Shown here piece by piece: positions 50,872 to 59,794 of a stretch of 64,000 bases of DNA. A program made the position numbers and the translations under genes. This DNA comes from Streptomyces diastatochromogenes. Its GTDB lineage: Bacteria; Actinomycetota; Actinomycetes; Streptomycetales; Streptomycetaceae. The stretch is from positions 27,902-91,901 of the forward strand of contig NZ_MCGQ01000058.1 of NCBI RefSeq assembly GCF_002242805.1. The letters are read 5' to 3'. Position 1 is the stretch's first letter; each line of letters starts with the position of its first letter. The notes beneath the pieces are model-generated. The model saw nothing but the letters and a program-made list of their open reading frames with translations, did not search any database and was not told where the DNA came from.

Positions 50872-53829
50872 TCATGCCGCGTCGCCGTCCGCCTCGGACA
50901 GGAACACCGACCGCAGCAGCCGGTCCAGCGCGTCCTCGGCGAGCGGCGCGAGGCGCAGGGTCATCGCCTGCTGCGCGACACCGGACCAGGCCGGCCGGGC
51001 GCCGAGCAGATCGTCGTGCGCACCGACCACGACCAGCAGCGGCGCGTCCGGGCAGTCGGCGCAGAGCTGCTCCACGGCGTCCAGCAGGGCGTCGTCCGCC
51101 TGGTGCAGGCCGTCCCAGATCAGCACCAGCGGCCCGCTGCGCGCGGCCGGCGCCATGAACCGGCGCCAGGCGGCCAGCAGCCGGTCCCGCTCGTCCGCGC
51201 CGCGGTGGCGCCCGGCGAGCAGCGACCGCAGCGCGGGCAGCAGTTCGGCGGCGGTGCCGGCGTCGGCGAGCCCGCGTAGCGCGGAGGCGAGTTTGCGGTC
51301 GGCCGTCGCGGGATCGTCCTGGCGGGTGATGCCGCAGCAGGCGGCCAGCATCTCGGTCGGTACGGCCAGCACGTCGCCGCCCGCGGTGACCGTGCCGTTC
51401 AGGACCCGTACCGGGTCGGGGGCGGTCTCGGCGATCCTGCGGTGGAACTCCATCAGAAGCCGGGTGCGGCCGAGGTCCGAGTGACCGAGAACGGAGATCA
51501 GGTGCGGGGTGGAGCGCTGCCGGGCCCGGCTCAGGAAGCCGGTCATCAGGTCGAGTTCGGAGTCCCGCTCGCAGCAGGGGCCGTCCCCCTCGGCGCCGGG
51601 CCGGAGCGCGCGCACCTGCCAGGTCGCGGTCGCGGCGGACAACCGGTGGTAGCTGATGGCGCCCTCGGTACGGCTCCGGGTCTCGTCGCAGACATGGATC
51701 TCGGCCGACGGGGTCAGGCACAGCATCGCCTCGCAGGTGTCGACGAGTTCACCGCTGATCCAGGGATCGTCGCCGGCCGCGCCGGAGGACGGCCAACGGC
51801 ACACGTACGCCGTCCCCGTCGTCACCGCCGCGTGCACCGACAGCCCCTTGATCACCGAGGTGGGCGGGGCGAGCGGCGAGGCGGGGATGCTCAGGCAGTC
51901 CCGGATCGCGAGCCCCGCCCGCACGGCCCGCTCCGCGCAGCCGTCCCGGCCGGGCTCCTCCTCGAACAGGCTGAGCAGCACGGACCCTATCGACCAGGCC
52001 GCGCACCCGCCCGACTTCTCGATCTCCTCCCGCGCCAGTTCGCACACGGTGTCCAGGACACGGTCGATGTCCCCGGCCGGCAGATCGTCGAACTCCGTAC
52101 CCAGACCGAAGCGGATCATCAGGACAGAGCCGGACCGGTAGGCACCGCCTCGGCTGTCGGGTGAGGTGCCGGTCCCGGTGCGGGAAGGGTCTCCCACCGG
52201 GGGTACGGCGGTGACGGCGGTCGGCGGGGGAGCAGCGCCCGGGGTGGGGGCCGGTCCGTTCGCCGGCGCGGCGTCGTGCAGGGGGCCGGGGGCGGTGCGA
52301 GGGGCGGTGGGCGGGCTGGGGGCTGCTCCGGTGCGTGGTCCGAGGGCCGATCCGGTGTCTGGCCCGGGGGTTGCTCCGGTGGCCGGCGCACGGGGTGTTC
52401 CGTAGTCCGGCCAAGGGGTTGCTCCGAAGCCGAGGTCGGCGGCGGCTCCGGTGCCTGGGGTGCCCGGTGCTTCGGAGCCCAGGGCGGGCTCCGCTCCACG
52501 GGTGGGAAGGAAGGCGGGGCCAGGTCCGATGGTGGGTCCGGCGTTCGGTTTGATGACGGGCACGGGGCTCTGCACGGATGCCGGTTCGGCGCCTTGGGCG
52601 GGATCCGGCCGGGTGCCCCGGCCCCAATCCGGTCCGGTGCCTTGGGTGGGTGTCGGTCCGGTGTCCTGAATCCAACCGGGTGCGGTGCCTTGGGTGGGTG
52701 TCGGTCCGGTGTCCTGAGCCCAGCCCGGTCCGGTGCCTTGGGTGGGTGTCGGTCCGGTGTCCTGAATCCAACCCGGTCCGGTGCCTTGGGTGGGTGTCGG
52801 TCCGGTGTCCTGAGCCCAGCCCGGTCCGGTGCCTTGGGTGGATGCCGGCCCCGTGCCCCGGGCCCAATCTGTTCCGGTGCCCTGGGCCCAACCCGGTCCG
52901 GCGTCCACGCCGGAAGCCCATCCCGGTGCCGGAGCCAGACCGTTGCCCGAGACAGGGGCAGGGGCAGGGGCTGTTCCCGGGCCGGCGCCGTACGGTAAGG
53001 AAGCCGGGGCGGTGCCGTGGGCGAGGGTCGGCGGGGAGTCCGGGCCGGTGCCGTACGGCGGGCCGGGCAGGTTCAGTTGGGGGTCCTGGGCGAGGATGGC
53101 CGACTGGAGGCGCTGCATCTCGCGGCCCGGCTCCAGACCGAGGCCCTCGACGAGGGCGGTGCGGATGCGGGCGTAGACGTGCAACGCGTCGGCCTGGCGC
53201 CCGCTGCGGTACAGGGCGAGCATCAACTGCCCCGAGGCCCGCTCGCGCAGCGGCTCGGCCCGGACGAAGGCGTCGAGGTCGCGCAGGACCGATTGATGCT
53301 GGCCGCACAGGAGTTCGACCTCGAAGCAGTCCTCCATGACGTCGAGCCGCTTCTGCTCCAGCCCCGCCAGCTCCGGCCACACCGTGCCGGCCTCGGCGAG
53401 ATCCGCCAGGGCGGGGCCGCGCCACAGCGCGAGCGCCTCGCGCAGCGCCCCGCGGGCCCGGGCGGGTTCGCCGGTCAGCAGGGCCGCCCGGCCCTGTGCC
53501 GCCAGCCGCTCGAACCGCAGCAGGTCGATCCGTTCCGGCGGCACCCGCACCACATATCCGGGCGCCTGGGTCACCAGCTGTGCCGCCTGCGCCTCGCCCG
53601 GCACGGCGAGCGTCCGGCGCAGCCGCCAGATCGCGTTCTGCAGGATCTTGCGTGCCGTGCCCGGCACCCGGTCCGCCGGCCACACCGCCGACAGCAGGCG
53701 CCGGGTGGGCACCACCTCGCCCGCGTGCAGCAGCAGATAGGCCAGTGCCGCGCGCTGCCGGGTGCCGCCGAGAGCGACCAGCCCCGACGGCCCCTCCACC
53801 TCGAGTGGTCCCAGTAGACGGAACTCCAT
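50872..53829 (-). CDS. Large SARP-family regulator with repeat-rich linker
   Basis: A 985-aa SARP paralogue of the convergent gene. Winged-helix domain (about residues 1-95; LGGTRQRAALAYLLL), BTAD domain (about 98-245), then a Gly/Pro/Thr-rich low-complexity linker (about 250-555) holding four near-perfect 16-residue repeats (consensus GPGWAQDTGPTPTQGT). A cyclase-homology-like part (SVLMIRFGLGTEFDD, CAAWSIGSVLLSLFEEE) follows, then a STAND-like ATPase region whose Walker A is GHSDLGRT (Arg for Lys) and Walker B LVLIWDGLHQADDA. Probable pathway-specific activator; nucleotide chemistry looks lost in both paralogues. Confidence 0.87.
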   Translation of the reverse strand: MEFRLLGPLEVEGPSGLVALGGTRQRAALAYLLLHAGEVVPTRRLLSAVWPADRVPGTARKILQNAIWRLRRTLAVPGEAQAAQLVTQAPGYVVRVPPERIDLLRFERLAAQGRAALLTGEPARARGALREALALWRGPALADLAEAGTVWPELAGLEQKRLDVMEDCFEVELLCGQHQSVLRDLDAFVRAEPLRERASGQLMLALYRSGRQADALHVYARIRTALVEGLGLEPGREMQRLQSAILAQDPQLNLPGPPYGTGPDSPPTLAHGTAPASLPYGAGPGTAPAPAPVSGNGLAPAPGWASGVDAGPGWAQGTGTDWARGTGPASTQGTGPGWAQDTGPTPTQGTGPGWIQDTGPTPTQGTGPGWAQDTGPTPTQGTAPGWIQDTGPTPTQGTGPDWGRGTRPDPAQGAEPASVQSPVPVIKPNAGPTIGPGPAFLPTRGAEPALGSEAPGTPGTGAAADLGFGATPWPDYGTPRAPATGATPGPDTGSALGPRTGAAPSPPTAPRTAPGPLHDAAPANGPAPTPGAAPPPTAVTAVPPVGDPSRTGTGTSPDSRGGAYRSGSVLMIRFGLGTEFDDLPAGDIDRVLDTVCELAREEIEKSGGCAAWSIGSVLLSLFEEEPGRDGCAERAVRAGLAIRDCLSIPASPLAPPTSVIKGLSVHAAVTTGTAYVCRWPSSGAAGDDPWISGELVDTCEAMLCLTPSAEIHVCDETRSRTEGAISYHRLSAATATWQVRALRPGAEGDGPCCERDSELDLMTGFLSRARQRSTPHLISVLGHSDLGRTRLLMEFHRRIAETAPDPVRVLNGTVTAGGDVLAVPTEMLAACCGITRQDDPATADRKLASALRGLADAGTAAELLPALRSLLAGRHRGADERDRLLAAWRRFMAPAARSGPLVLIWDGLHQADDALLDAVEQLCADCPDAPLLVVVGAHDDLLGARPAWSGVAQQAMTLRLAPLAEDALDRLLRSVFLSEADGDAA
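52641..52850. repeat. 48-bp tandem repeat in the SARP linker
   Basis: The marker CTTGGGTGG starts at 52641, 52689, 52737, 52785 and 52833, an exact 48-bp period: four full units and a partial fifth. The period keeps the reading frame and encodes the 16-residue linker repeat. Confidence 0.9.
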
Positions 53830-53996
53830 GACGTCTCCCCCGTTTCCTCCCTCGGCCCGGTCGTCACCCGACCCGGACCGATCATGTCAATCCCTGTGTT
53901 CCCAAAGGACGGTAACGTCAATGCAATGAGATCGGCCGGGCGGTCACTGGCGCCGAGGTGCGGGCACGGACCGGGGTCGCTGCCGGTGTCCGGGGG

Positions 53997-55601
53997 TCAG
54001 CCGGCCACCGCTCCCGCCAGCCGGGTGCCGTCCCCGTCGCGCAGCAGCCGGCACACGTCCCGCAGGCCCGCCTCCAGCTGCGCGATCTCCTCGTCCGAGA
54101 CCTGTACGGACGGCTCGAAGCGCAGCGTCTCGACCGCACTCGCCGTCGGGAAGGTGCGCACCCCGTGCACGTGCAGCAGGTGGCCGGCCAGGAAGTAGCC
54201 GAACAGTCCGCTGACGGCCAGCGAACGCACCGACTCGGAGGCGGAGCCGCTCTGGTCGTGGAACTCCAGTCCCAGCATCAGTCCCTTGCCCCGGACCTCC
54301 TTCACCACCTCGGGGAAGTCGGCGCGGACGGACTCCAGCACCGCCCGCAGGGCCGCACCGCGCTCCACGGCCCGGCGGTAGCCCGCCCCTCCGTCGGCCT
54401 CCAGCAGTTCCAGCACCTTCAGGGCGATGGTGCAGGAGAAGCTGTCCTTGGCGAAGGTCGAGCTGTGCACGATCTCGAACTCCCGCCGGTAGCGGGCCTC
54501 GCGCACCAGCATCACCGACGTCTTGGCCAGCCCGCCGCCGAGCGTCTTGGCCAGCGTGTAGTAGTCGCCCACCAGGCCGGTCTGCGCCGAGGCGAGCAGC
54601 GTGCCCGTACGCCCCATGCCGCTCTGGATCTCGTCCACGATCAGCGGGACGTCGGTCTCCGCGCAGAACTGCTGGATCGCCTCCGCGAACTCGGCGCCGA
54701 GCACCCGTATGCCGCCCTCGCCCTGGATCGGCTCCACCAGGAAGGCGCAGAACACCGGGAACTCCCGCTCCATGACGTCCACGTGGCCGTCCGTCACCTC
54801 CAGGGCGTGCACGACGCCCCGTTCCTGTGCGTGGATCTCCTTCAGCACCTCGGGCCGGTCCCGCGGCACGAACCGCGCCTGCGCGGCGAGCGCCTGGAAC
54901 GGCGTACGGTAGGCCGCGTTGTGGGTGAGCTGCACGCTCAGGCCCAGCTTGCCGTGGAAGCCGCCCTCCAGCGCCAGGAACAGCGGCGGCCGGTTCAACC
55001 GGGCCGTGTTCTCGGCGGTGAGGCGTGCCGTCAACTCGGCGAGGGCGGCGGCCGTCCCGGCTCCCGTGGGGATCCCGAAACGGGTGCGGACCCGGGCCGG
55101 CAACTCGGCCTCCCCGGCGGCGACCGCCGCCCGTGCCCGGTCCGCCGAGCGCTCCAGTTCCTCGCGCAGCGCGGCGATCCGCAGTACCCGGTCCAGTTCG
55201 GCATGCTTGACGGCGGCCTCCACGGCCTCCGCCCCGGTGTTGGCGAAGATGGCGAAGTAGGGCTCCGTGGAGCCGAGTTCGCGGTGCACGATCCGGTTCA
55301 GCTCGGCGGCGAGACGGTTGGCGTAGGGGTGCCGGGAGAACTGCGCGTGCACGGGCGTGCCCGCGTCGAGCAGCTCCCGGGCGCAGGCGACCAGGTCAGG
55401 GTGGTTGTGGCCGAGCAGCACCGAACCGTAGCCGCCGGCGAAGTCGGCGACCGGGATCTCGCCGCCGTCCTCGCCGCGCCGGTACAGCGTGTTGCCCTCG
55501 GCCCGCACGTACTCGACGGCCAGCCCGGCCGTGCCCAGCACTTCCCGCAGATACGGCTCGGCCAGTTCCGGGCCCTCGGCCGCGGAGTTCTTGGTGTCCA
55601 T
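53997..55601 (-). CDS. Class III PLP-dependent aminotransferase
   Basis: A 534-aa fold-type I aminotransferase (acetylornithine / 4-aminobutyrate group). IFANTGAEAVEAAVKHAE is the phosphate-binding turn, FLALEGGFHGKLGLSVQLTH the aromatic stacking region, VDEIQSGMGRTG the Asp that contacts the PLP ring nitrogen, and YYTLAKTLGGGLAKTSVM carries the Schiff-base Lys. About 50 extra residues (140-190) form an insertion relative to GabT. In a PKS cluster it probably aminates an aldehyde or ketone of the released polyketide, the step before ring closure to a cyclic imine (inferred). Divergent from the flavin reductase gene. Confidence 0.9.
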   Translation of the reverse strand: MDTKNSAAEGPELAEPYLREVLGTAGLAVEYVRAEGNTLYRRGEDGGEIPVADFAGGYGSVLLGHNHPDLVACARELLDAGTPVHAQFSRHPYANRLAAELNRIVHRELGSTEPYFAIFANTGAEAVEAAVKHAELDRVLRIAALREELERSADRARAAVAAGEAELPARVRTRFGIPTGAGTAAALAELTARLTAENTARLNRPPLFLALEGGFHGKLGLSVQLTHNAAYRTPFQALAAQARFVPRDRPEVLKEIHAQERGVVHALEVTDGHVDVMEREFPVFCAFLVEPIQGEGGIRVLGAEFAEAIQQFCAETDVPLIVDEIQSGMGRTGTLLASAQTGLVGDYYTLAKTLGGGLAKTSVMLVREARYRREFEIVHSSTFAKDSFSCTIALKVLELLEADGGAGYRRAVERGAALRAVLESVRADFPEVVKEVRGKGLMLGLEFHDQSGSASESVRSLAVSGLFGYFLAGHLLHVHGVRTFPTASAVETLRFEPSVQVSDEEIAQLEAGLRDVCRLLRDGDGTRLAGAVAG

Positions 55602-55808
55602 GGGTTCAGATTGCGCCGTTCTGGTCAACGGCCGGTCATCGGCGGCTCTTCGGCCGGCCCCGAGCACAGGTGAGCGACGGGCGGGAGCAGGCGATTACCG
55701 GCGGATGACGGGCTGCCGGATTCCCGACGGTACGTTGACGAAAGCGGGCCCTGGTCGGCCAACGGCAGGGCCTGAGAGCGCCCCGCGAAAAGGATCGGAG
55801 AATACGGA

Positions 55809-56360
55809 ATGAATTCCGCGCCCGCTGACCTCGACGCCCTGTCCGCCTCCCCGCCCGCCCTCGACGCGGTGACTCCCGCCGTGCTGCGCACCGTGATGGC
55901 GCGCTTCGCCACCGGAGTCACCGTGATCACCGTGGGCGGCGCACAGCTGCACGCGATGACGGCGAACGCCTTCAGCTCGGTGTCCCTCGAACCGCCCTCG
56001 GTGCTGTGCAGCGTGGGACACAGCGCGGTGATGCACGGCGCGCTCTCCTCGGCGGGACGCTTCGCCGTCAACATACTCGGCGCCGAACAGGAGGACCTGG
56101 CCCGGCACTTCGCGAACAGCAAGCGCACCCTGGGCGCCGCCCAGTTCGACGGGGTGGCCTGGACCCCGGGCCGGCACACCGGCGCCCCGCTGCTGGGCGG
56201 TGCGCTGGCCTGGCTGGAGTGCGAGCTGACGGACGCGCACGCCTCCGGTGACCACACCATCTTCATCGGCACCGTGCTCGGGGCGGGGCAGGTCGCCGAG
56301 GGCGGAGGGCTGCTCTTCGTCGACGGCCGGTTCGGCCGGGTGGCACCCGCCGCCGAATGA
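55809..56360 (+). CDS. Flavin reductase (HpaC-like)
   Basis: A 183-aa short-chain flavin reductase. MARFATGVTVITV near residue 30 is the family start, LHAMTANAFSSVSLEPPSVL binds flavin, and FAVNILGAEQEDLARHFA follows; GDHTIFIGTVLGA is the C-terminal GDH motif with the NADH-site His. ATG has a GGATCGGAGA site. It should supply reduced FAD or FMN to the acyl-CoA-dehydrogenase-fold monooxygenase encoded at 57607-58782, the usual two-component hydroxylase arrangement. Confidence 0.92.
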   Translation: MNSAPADLDALSASPPALDAVTPAVLRTVMARFATGVTVITVGGAQLHAMTANAFSSVSLEPPSVLCSVGHSAVMHGALSSAGRFAVNILGAEQEDLARHFANSKRTLGAAQFDGVAWTPGRHTGAPLLGGALAWLECELTDAHASGDHTIFIGTVLGAGQVAEGGGLLFVDGRFGRVAPAAE

Positions 56361-56534
56361 CCCCGTTTTCCCGGGCGCACGGGCCGGGAATCCGCTCGCC
56401 CGTTATGGCTGCCGTTCCCGTGAACCGCCGATGACCGGGCCCAGACCGGGGAATTCCCCGAGGGTGAACCGTCCGTTCGCCGCCCTTGTTTTGATGACCC
56501 GGCGCATTTTCCACGTCGAGGAAACGGAGTCTTC

Positions 56535-57443
56535 ATGGCGGACAAGGATCGTTCACCGGTGACCGTCATCGGTCTGGGACTGATGGGCCACGCGCTGGCA
56601 GCCGCGTTCCTGAAGGGAGGGCATCCGACCACGGTGTGGAACCGCTCGGCCGGCAAAGTGGACGAGTTGGTGGCGCAGGGCGCGCTGCGTGCCGCCACAC
56701 CTGCCGAGGCGGTCACGGCCGCCGAGCTGATCGTCGTGTGCGTGTCGGACAACGACGTCCTGCACGCCGTACTGGACCCGGTGACCGACCGGCTGGCGGG
56801 CCGGGTCGTGGCCAACCTGACCTCCGGCTCCTCCGACCAGGCCCGCGCGAACGCGGACTGGGCCCGCCGGGCGGGCTTCGACTACCTCGACGGCGCGATC
56901 ATGACCGTACCGGCCGGCGTGGGCGCCGAGGACTCGGTGTTCTTCTACGCCGGGCCCGAGCGGGCCTACGCACGGCACGCTCAGACGCTGCGGCTGCTCG
57001 GCGGCGGCACCACCCACCTCGGCGAGGACCACGGCCTCGCACCGCTGTACGACGTGGCGCTGCTCGGCATGATGTGGGGCACGCTGAACAGCTTCCTGCA
57101 CGGCGCGGCCCTGCTGGAAACCGCGGACGTCAAGGCGTCGGAGTTCCTGCCCTGGGCGGTCAAGTGGGTGGACGCCGTCAAGCTGTTCGCCACCGACTAC
57201 GCGGGGCAGATCGACGCCGGGGACGGTGCCTACCCCGCCCGGGACGCGACGCTGGAGGTGCACTTCGGCGCACTGGCGCACCTGCTGCACGAGAGCCGGT
57301 CGCAGGGCGTCGACGCCGAACTGCCGCGCTTCGTGCACACCCTGATGGAACGCGCCATCGCCCGGGGCCTCGGCGGCCACAGCTACGCCGCGATGACCGA
57401 GCTGTTCCGCGGCCCGGAGCACAGCTCGCCGAAGCAGCCGTAG
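56535..57443 (+). CDS. Imine reductase-like NADPH-dependent dehydrogenase
   Basis: A 302-aa protein of the 6-phosphogluconate / beta-hydroxyacid dehydrogenase superfamily, in the imine reductase branch. Rossmann motif VIGLGLMGHALAAAFLKGGH with NRSAGK (NADPH selectivity) is at about residues 10-40; the long interdomain helix starts at LAPLYDVALLGMMWG; the C-terminal helical half includes DATLEVHFGALAHLLHESR and GLGGHSYAAMTELF, resembling the GHG-type ending of imine reductases. It would reduce a cyclic imine formed after transamination. It lies after the flavin reductase on the same strand and ends at a strong terminator. Confidence 0.85.
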   Translation: MADKDRSPVTVIGLGLMGHALAAAFLKGGHPTTVWNRSAGKVDELVAQGALRAATPAEAVTAAELIVVCVSDNDVLHAVLDPVTDRLAGRVVANLTSGSSDQARANADWARRAGFDYLDGAIMTVPAGVGAEDSVFFYAGPERAYARHAQTLRLLGGGTTHLGEDHGLAPLYDVALLGMMWGTLNSFLHGAALLETADVKASEFLPWAVKWVDAVKLFATDYAGQIDAGDGAYPARDATLEVHFGALAHLLHESRSQGVDAELPRFVHTLMERAIARGLGGHSYAAMTELFRGPEHSSPKQP

Positions 57444-57455
57444 CCCGGACACGGC

Positions 57456-57490
57456 AAGGGCCCGGACCGCGGAAAGCGGTCCGGGCCCTT
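57456..57490. terminator. Perfect 15-bp stem terminator between convergent genes
   Basis: AAGGGCCCGGACCGC (57456-57470) and GCGGTCCGGGCCCTT (57476-57490) with a GGAAA loop. Between the convergent imine reductase and monooxygenase genes; it has A/T ends on both sides, so it can work on both strands. Confidence 0.88.
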
Positions 57491-57606
57491 CGGCGTGCCG
57501 GCGCGGGGGACACCGCACGCCCGCACGGGGACCGCCGCACCGGTCCCCGTCGTCGGGACGGCCCTCGCCGGATCGGCGGCCGGATCAGCGGAGGGCCGGA
57601 GGAAGG

Positions 57607-58782
57607 TCAGAGGAAGTACGTGCCGGGCTCAAGCCCCATCAGCACCCGGCCCTGCACCTCCAGATTCGCCCCGAGCTGGACCAGGGCGTGCAGGGAGAAG
57701 CCCTGGATGTCACGGTGGAAGCGCTGCAGGTCCACCTCGGTGCGGATCACCGAACCGCCGCTGGCCGCGTACAGCGACTCGACCGCCTCCTTGGCCAGCT
57801 GACCGGCGTACGCCGTGCGGCCCCGGATGACGGCCTTCTCCTCGTCGGTGGGCTGCTCGCCGGCGTCGGCCCCCCGCTGGAGCACCGCCAGGCAGCGCTC
57901 GTTCAGCGCCCGGGCGGCCTCGATCTTGTTGGCGGCGACGGCCAGGTGCTGCTGGGTGACCGGGTGTTCGCGCTGGTCGGTCCAGTCCGTGTAGGTGATG
58001 CCGCGGCCGGGCACCCGCTCCAGGAACAGCTCGTACGCGCCCTGGGCGATGCCGGTCAGGGCCGCCGCCACGTTGGTGAGGATGTAGCCCAGCAGACCGT
58101 AGTTGCGACCCGTCGCCCCGGTGTTGGCGCGGTCACCGGTGGCGCTGACCATCGCCTCCTCCAGCGGCACCGTGCGGTACGCCGGTACGAACAGGTCGTC
58201 GGCCGTGACCGTGACGCTGCCGGTGCCCGCACCGGAGGAGACCTGCCAGTCGTCGTCCAGGGTCAGCTCACCGGTCGGTACGAGCGCGACCAGCTCCTGG
58301 TGCGAGCCGTCCGGCTGCTCCACGACGCCGGCCAGCAGATCCCAGTCGGCCCCGCGCACCCCAGAGTTGAACCGCCAGGTACCGGTGAGCCGGTAGCCGC
58401 CCTCCACCGGCCGCAGCGTCCCGGTCGGCGCGAACACGATCGACACCCGGGTGGAGCCGCCGGCGAAAACCTCCTCCTGGGCCCGGTCGGGATAGAGGCT
58501 GACGCACCAGGCGCTGGTCAGCCACACCATGGTCAGCCAGCCCGTGGACGGGCAGCCGCGCGCCACCTCGGACACCACCCGAGCCTGCTGGGCCGCGTCC
58601 AGGTCGAGCCCGCCGTAGGTCCTCGGCACCGCGGCGCGGAAGACCCCGGCCTTCTCCAGCAGCTGGATGTTCTCCTCGACGATCCAGCGGCGCCGTTCGC
58701 TCTCCTGCCCGTTGTGGCGCAGGGCCGGTACGGCGGCGCGCACCCCGTCGAGGACGGAGGCGAGTTCTTCTTCGGTGGCCAT
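57607..58782 (-). CDS. Acyl-CoA-dehydrogenase-fold flavin-dependent monooxygenase
   Basis: A 391-aa protein of the acyl-CoA dehydrogenase / HpaB-like (group D) monooxygenase fold. N-terminal helices (NIQLLEKAGVFRAAVPRTYGG), the beta-barrel middle with TGTWRFNSGVRGADW, and the C-terminal helical bundle with SLYAASGGSVIRTEVDLQRF are present. The catalytic Glu of true acyl-CoA dehydrogenases is not evident, favouring oxygenation with reduced flavin from the HpaC-like reductase nearby. Hydroxylation, N-hydroxylation or epoxidation of the polyketide-derived scaffold is possible. It is separated from the SnoaL-like gene upstream by an 18-bp stem hairpin. Confidence 0.87.
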   Translation of the reverse strand: MATEEELASVLDGVRAAVPALRHNGQESERRRWIVEENIQLLEKAGVFRAAVPRTYGGLDLDAAQQARVVSEVARGCPSTGWLTMVWLTSAWCVSLYPDRAQEEVFAGGSTRVSIVFAPTGTLRPVEGGYRLTGTWRFNSGVRGADWDLLAGVVEQPDGSHQELVALVPTGELTLDDDWQVSSGAGTGSVTVTADDLFVPAYRTVPLEEAMVSATGDRANTGATGRNYGLLGYILTNVAAALTGIAQGAYELFLERVPGRGITYTDWTDQREHPVTQQHLAVAANKIEAARALNERCLAVLQRGADAGEQPTDEEKAVIRGRTAYAGQLAKEAVESLYAASGGSVIRTEVDLQRFHRDIQGFSLHALVQLGANLEVQGRVLMGLEPGTYFL

Positions 58783-58840
58783 GGGTCTTTCTCCTCGTCA
58801 CAACGGTTCAGGAAAACTGCGCGTTCAGGCCGGGGCCCGG

Positions 58841-58880
58841 CGGTGTGCCCCCGGGAAGTCGCCTTCCCGGGGGCACACCG
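58841..58880 (-). terminator. Perfect 18-bp stem hairpin after the first SnoaL-like gene
   Basis: CGGTGTGCCCCCGGGAAG (58841-58858) and CTTCCCGGGGGCACACCG (58863-58880), loop TCGC. It sits between two minus-strand genes, so the monooxygenase gene may need its own promoter or partial read-through. Confidence 0.85.
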
Positions 58881-58896
58881 CGCCTCGGGATTCCGC

Positions 58897-59322
58897 CTAC
58901 TCCGCCACCAGGCCGGTGGCGGCCACCGGACGGTCGATGGACATCAGCCAGCGGCCGTCCTCGCCCCGCCGCAGGACGTCGGTGCAGACGCCCTCCAGAT
59001 GGACCGGCTCGCCGTTCTCACCGGTGGTGTCGATGCTGTACTTCACCCCGATCAGGGCGACGTCCCCGGCGACGTACGCGTGCGTGACCTCCGCCTTGAG
59101 CGAGGGCTTCGGGGCCAGGAACTCCTTGAAGAACGCCAGCCGGGCCGCACCGGTGAGCGGCTCGCCGGAGAAGTTGGAGATCGAGTCCTCGAGGTACAGG
59201 CGGTTGAACAGCGCCCCGTCACCGGAGTTGAACGCCTGCAGGAAGATCTCGTTCTGTATCTCGGTGTTGTCGGTGAGGTCGGGGTTCTCGGGGTCGAAGT
59301 CGGTACTGAAGTCGAAGGCCAT
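58897..59322 (-). CDS. SnoaL-like (NTF2-fold) protein 1
   Basis: A 141-aa cone-shaped NTF2/SnoaL-fold protein. FLQAFNSGDGALFNRLYLED is the characteristic first helix pair with its Asp/Gly turn, FFKEFLAPKPSLKAEVTHAY and VHLEGVCTDVLRRGEDGRWL the following strands, ending in RPVAATGLVAE. Related small proteins act as polyketide cyclases, epoxide hydrolases or isomerases. It is a paralogue of the next upstream gene (59417-59794). In this cluster a ring-forming or isomerising role is plausible but unproven. Confidence 0.85.
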   Translation of the reverse strand: MAFDFSTDFDPENPDLTDNTEIQNEIFLQAFNSGDGALFNRLYLEDSISNFSGEPLTGAARLAFFKEFLAPKPSLKAEVTHAYVAGDVALIGVKYSIDTTGENGEPVHLEGVCTDVLRRGEDGRWLMSIDRPVAATGLVAE

Positions 59323-59416
59323 GGGACCGGCCCGCCTCTCTGTGGGATGAGTGCGACGGAAGGGACGTGAGGTGCGCCGAGCGCGCCGCGGCGCGTCGTG
59401 GGCGGGGTGCGGCGGG

Positions 59417-59794
59417 TCAGTCCTGGCCGTACGGGTCGTCCACCGCGTAGCGCCAGATGCCGTCCTCGCCGAGCCGCAGGACGTCCACGCCCGTGCCGGT
59501 CAGGCGCTCCGGGGCGCCCTGGTCGTCGACCGTGTCGATGACCCAGTCGACGATCAGCAGCGCGGTGTCGCCGGTCACGAACGACTGCCGGGTCGTCGTG
59601 GAGATCTTCGGCCTGCGGGCGAGGAACTCCCGCTGGTAGTCCCGCCGGGCCTGGCCCGTGAGCGGCTCTCCGGGCTCCCAGACCGCCACTGCCTCTTCCG
59701 TGTAGAAGGCGTCCAGGGTCTCGAAGTCGCCGGCGTTGAATGCCTCGACGTATTGCGCGGTGTGCTTTTCCAGGTTCTCCAGCAGCTGAGACAT
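59417..59794 (-). CDS. SnoaL-like (NTF2-fold) protein 2
   Basis: A 125-aa NTF2/SnoaL-fold protein, shorter paralogue of its neighbour. YVEAFNAGDFETLDAFYTEE gives the fold signature, VWEPGEPLTGQARRDYQREF the second helix region, and DVLRLGEDGIWRYAVDDPYG the C-terminal strands. First gene of the minus-strand unit with SnoaL-like 1 and the monooxygenase, divergent from the PKS across a 250-bp promoter region. Candidate cyclase or isomerase for the PKS product. Confidence 0.85.
   Translation of the reverse strand: MSQLLENLEKHTAQYVEAFNAGDFETLDAFYTEEAVAVWEPGEPLTGQARRDYQREFLARRPKISTTTRQSFVTGDTALLIVDWVIDTVDDQGAPERLTGTGVDVLRLGEDGIWRYAVDDPYGQD

Noticed and set aside
52641..52850. 48-bp periodic repeats considered as a CRISPR array
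   Set aside because: The units are contiguous without unique spacers and are in frame within a SARP coding sequence.
57178..57540. Minus-strand Arg/Pro-rich frame across the terminator at 57456-57490
   Set aside because: It runs through a perfect terminator hairpin and is antisense to the imine reductase gene.
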